Shown one piece after another: positions 17,182-17,193 of a stretch of DNA of 17,193 nucleotides. The notes below the pieces were generated by a model that saw nothing but the letters and a program-made list of their open reading frames with translations, searched no databases and was not told the origin of the DNA. The DNA comes from Pseudomonadota bacterium (GTDB taxonomy: Bacteria; Pseudomonadota; Alphaproteobacteria; Rhizobiales; Xanthobacteraceae), in NCBI GenBank assembly GCA_023392205.1, contig JAEVZN010000357.1, positions 1-17,193 on the forward strand, given 5' to 3'. Each line of letters starts with the position of its first letter. The first letter of the stretch is position 1. A program made the translations under genes and the position numbers.

Positions 17182-17193
17182 GGTGAACCGCCC

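Overview
The window is a chromosomal segment of an alphaproteobacterium, most likely a member of the Hyphomicrobiales (Rhizobiales). This rests on the high GC content, on close similarity of the chaperone proteins (for example the HrcA and DnaK termini) to Bradyrhizobium-type sequences as I remember them, and on the familiar neighbourhoods hrcA-grpE / rph-rdgB-hemW and rsmI-yraN-gshB. The genus cannot be fixed from the sequence alone. There are 16 protein genes, one cut by the left edge. I see no tRNA, rRNA, CRISPR array, transposase or phage gene, and no gene-free stretch longer than about 300 bases.

Left part (1-8207), mainly on the minus strand: the full DnaK chaperone team. The order is dnaJ (5' part only) and dnaK, then a TRIC/UPF0126 membrane protein. 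A plus-strand exported protein of unknown function follows, then grpE, hrcA and a BT1/folate-biopterin-type transporter. Both dnaK and grpE are preceded by good matches to the alphaproteobacterial sigma-32 heat-shock promoter (CTTG-N17/18-CYTATNTNNG), while no CIRCE operator for HrcA was found by eye. A GC-rich double hairpin sits between dnaK and dnaJ.

Middle part (8208-10994), plus strand: rph (RNase PH), rdgB (house-cleaning XTP/dITP pyrophosphatase, overlapping rph by 4 bases) and hemW (radical-SAM heme chaperone). hemW may be read from its own, possibly leaderless, transcript. It ends exactly against the convergent lipoprotein gene.

Right-middle part (10995-14643): an LpoA-like periplasmic-binding-fold lipoprotein (minus), divergent from rsmI, yraN and gshB (plus). 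This keeps the lpoA/rsmI/yraN association known from gammaproteobacteria.

Right end (14644-17193): a 243-base spacer full of short inverted and direct repeats, then a two-gene catabolic-looking unit closed by a strong intrinsic terminator. The two genes are a flavin-dependent aromatic-type monooxygenase and a Bug/TctC solute-binding protein.

Most of the window is conserved housekeeping DNA. I found no clear new defence or mobile system. The parts most worth checking are the paired heat-shock promoters, the dnaK-dnaJ hairpin element, the unknown exported protein, and the repeat-rich control region before the monooxygenase-Bug pair.
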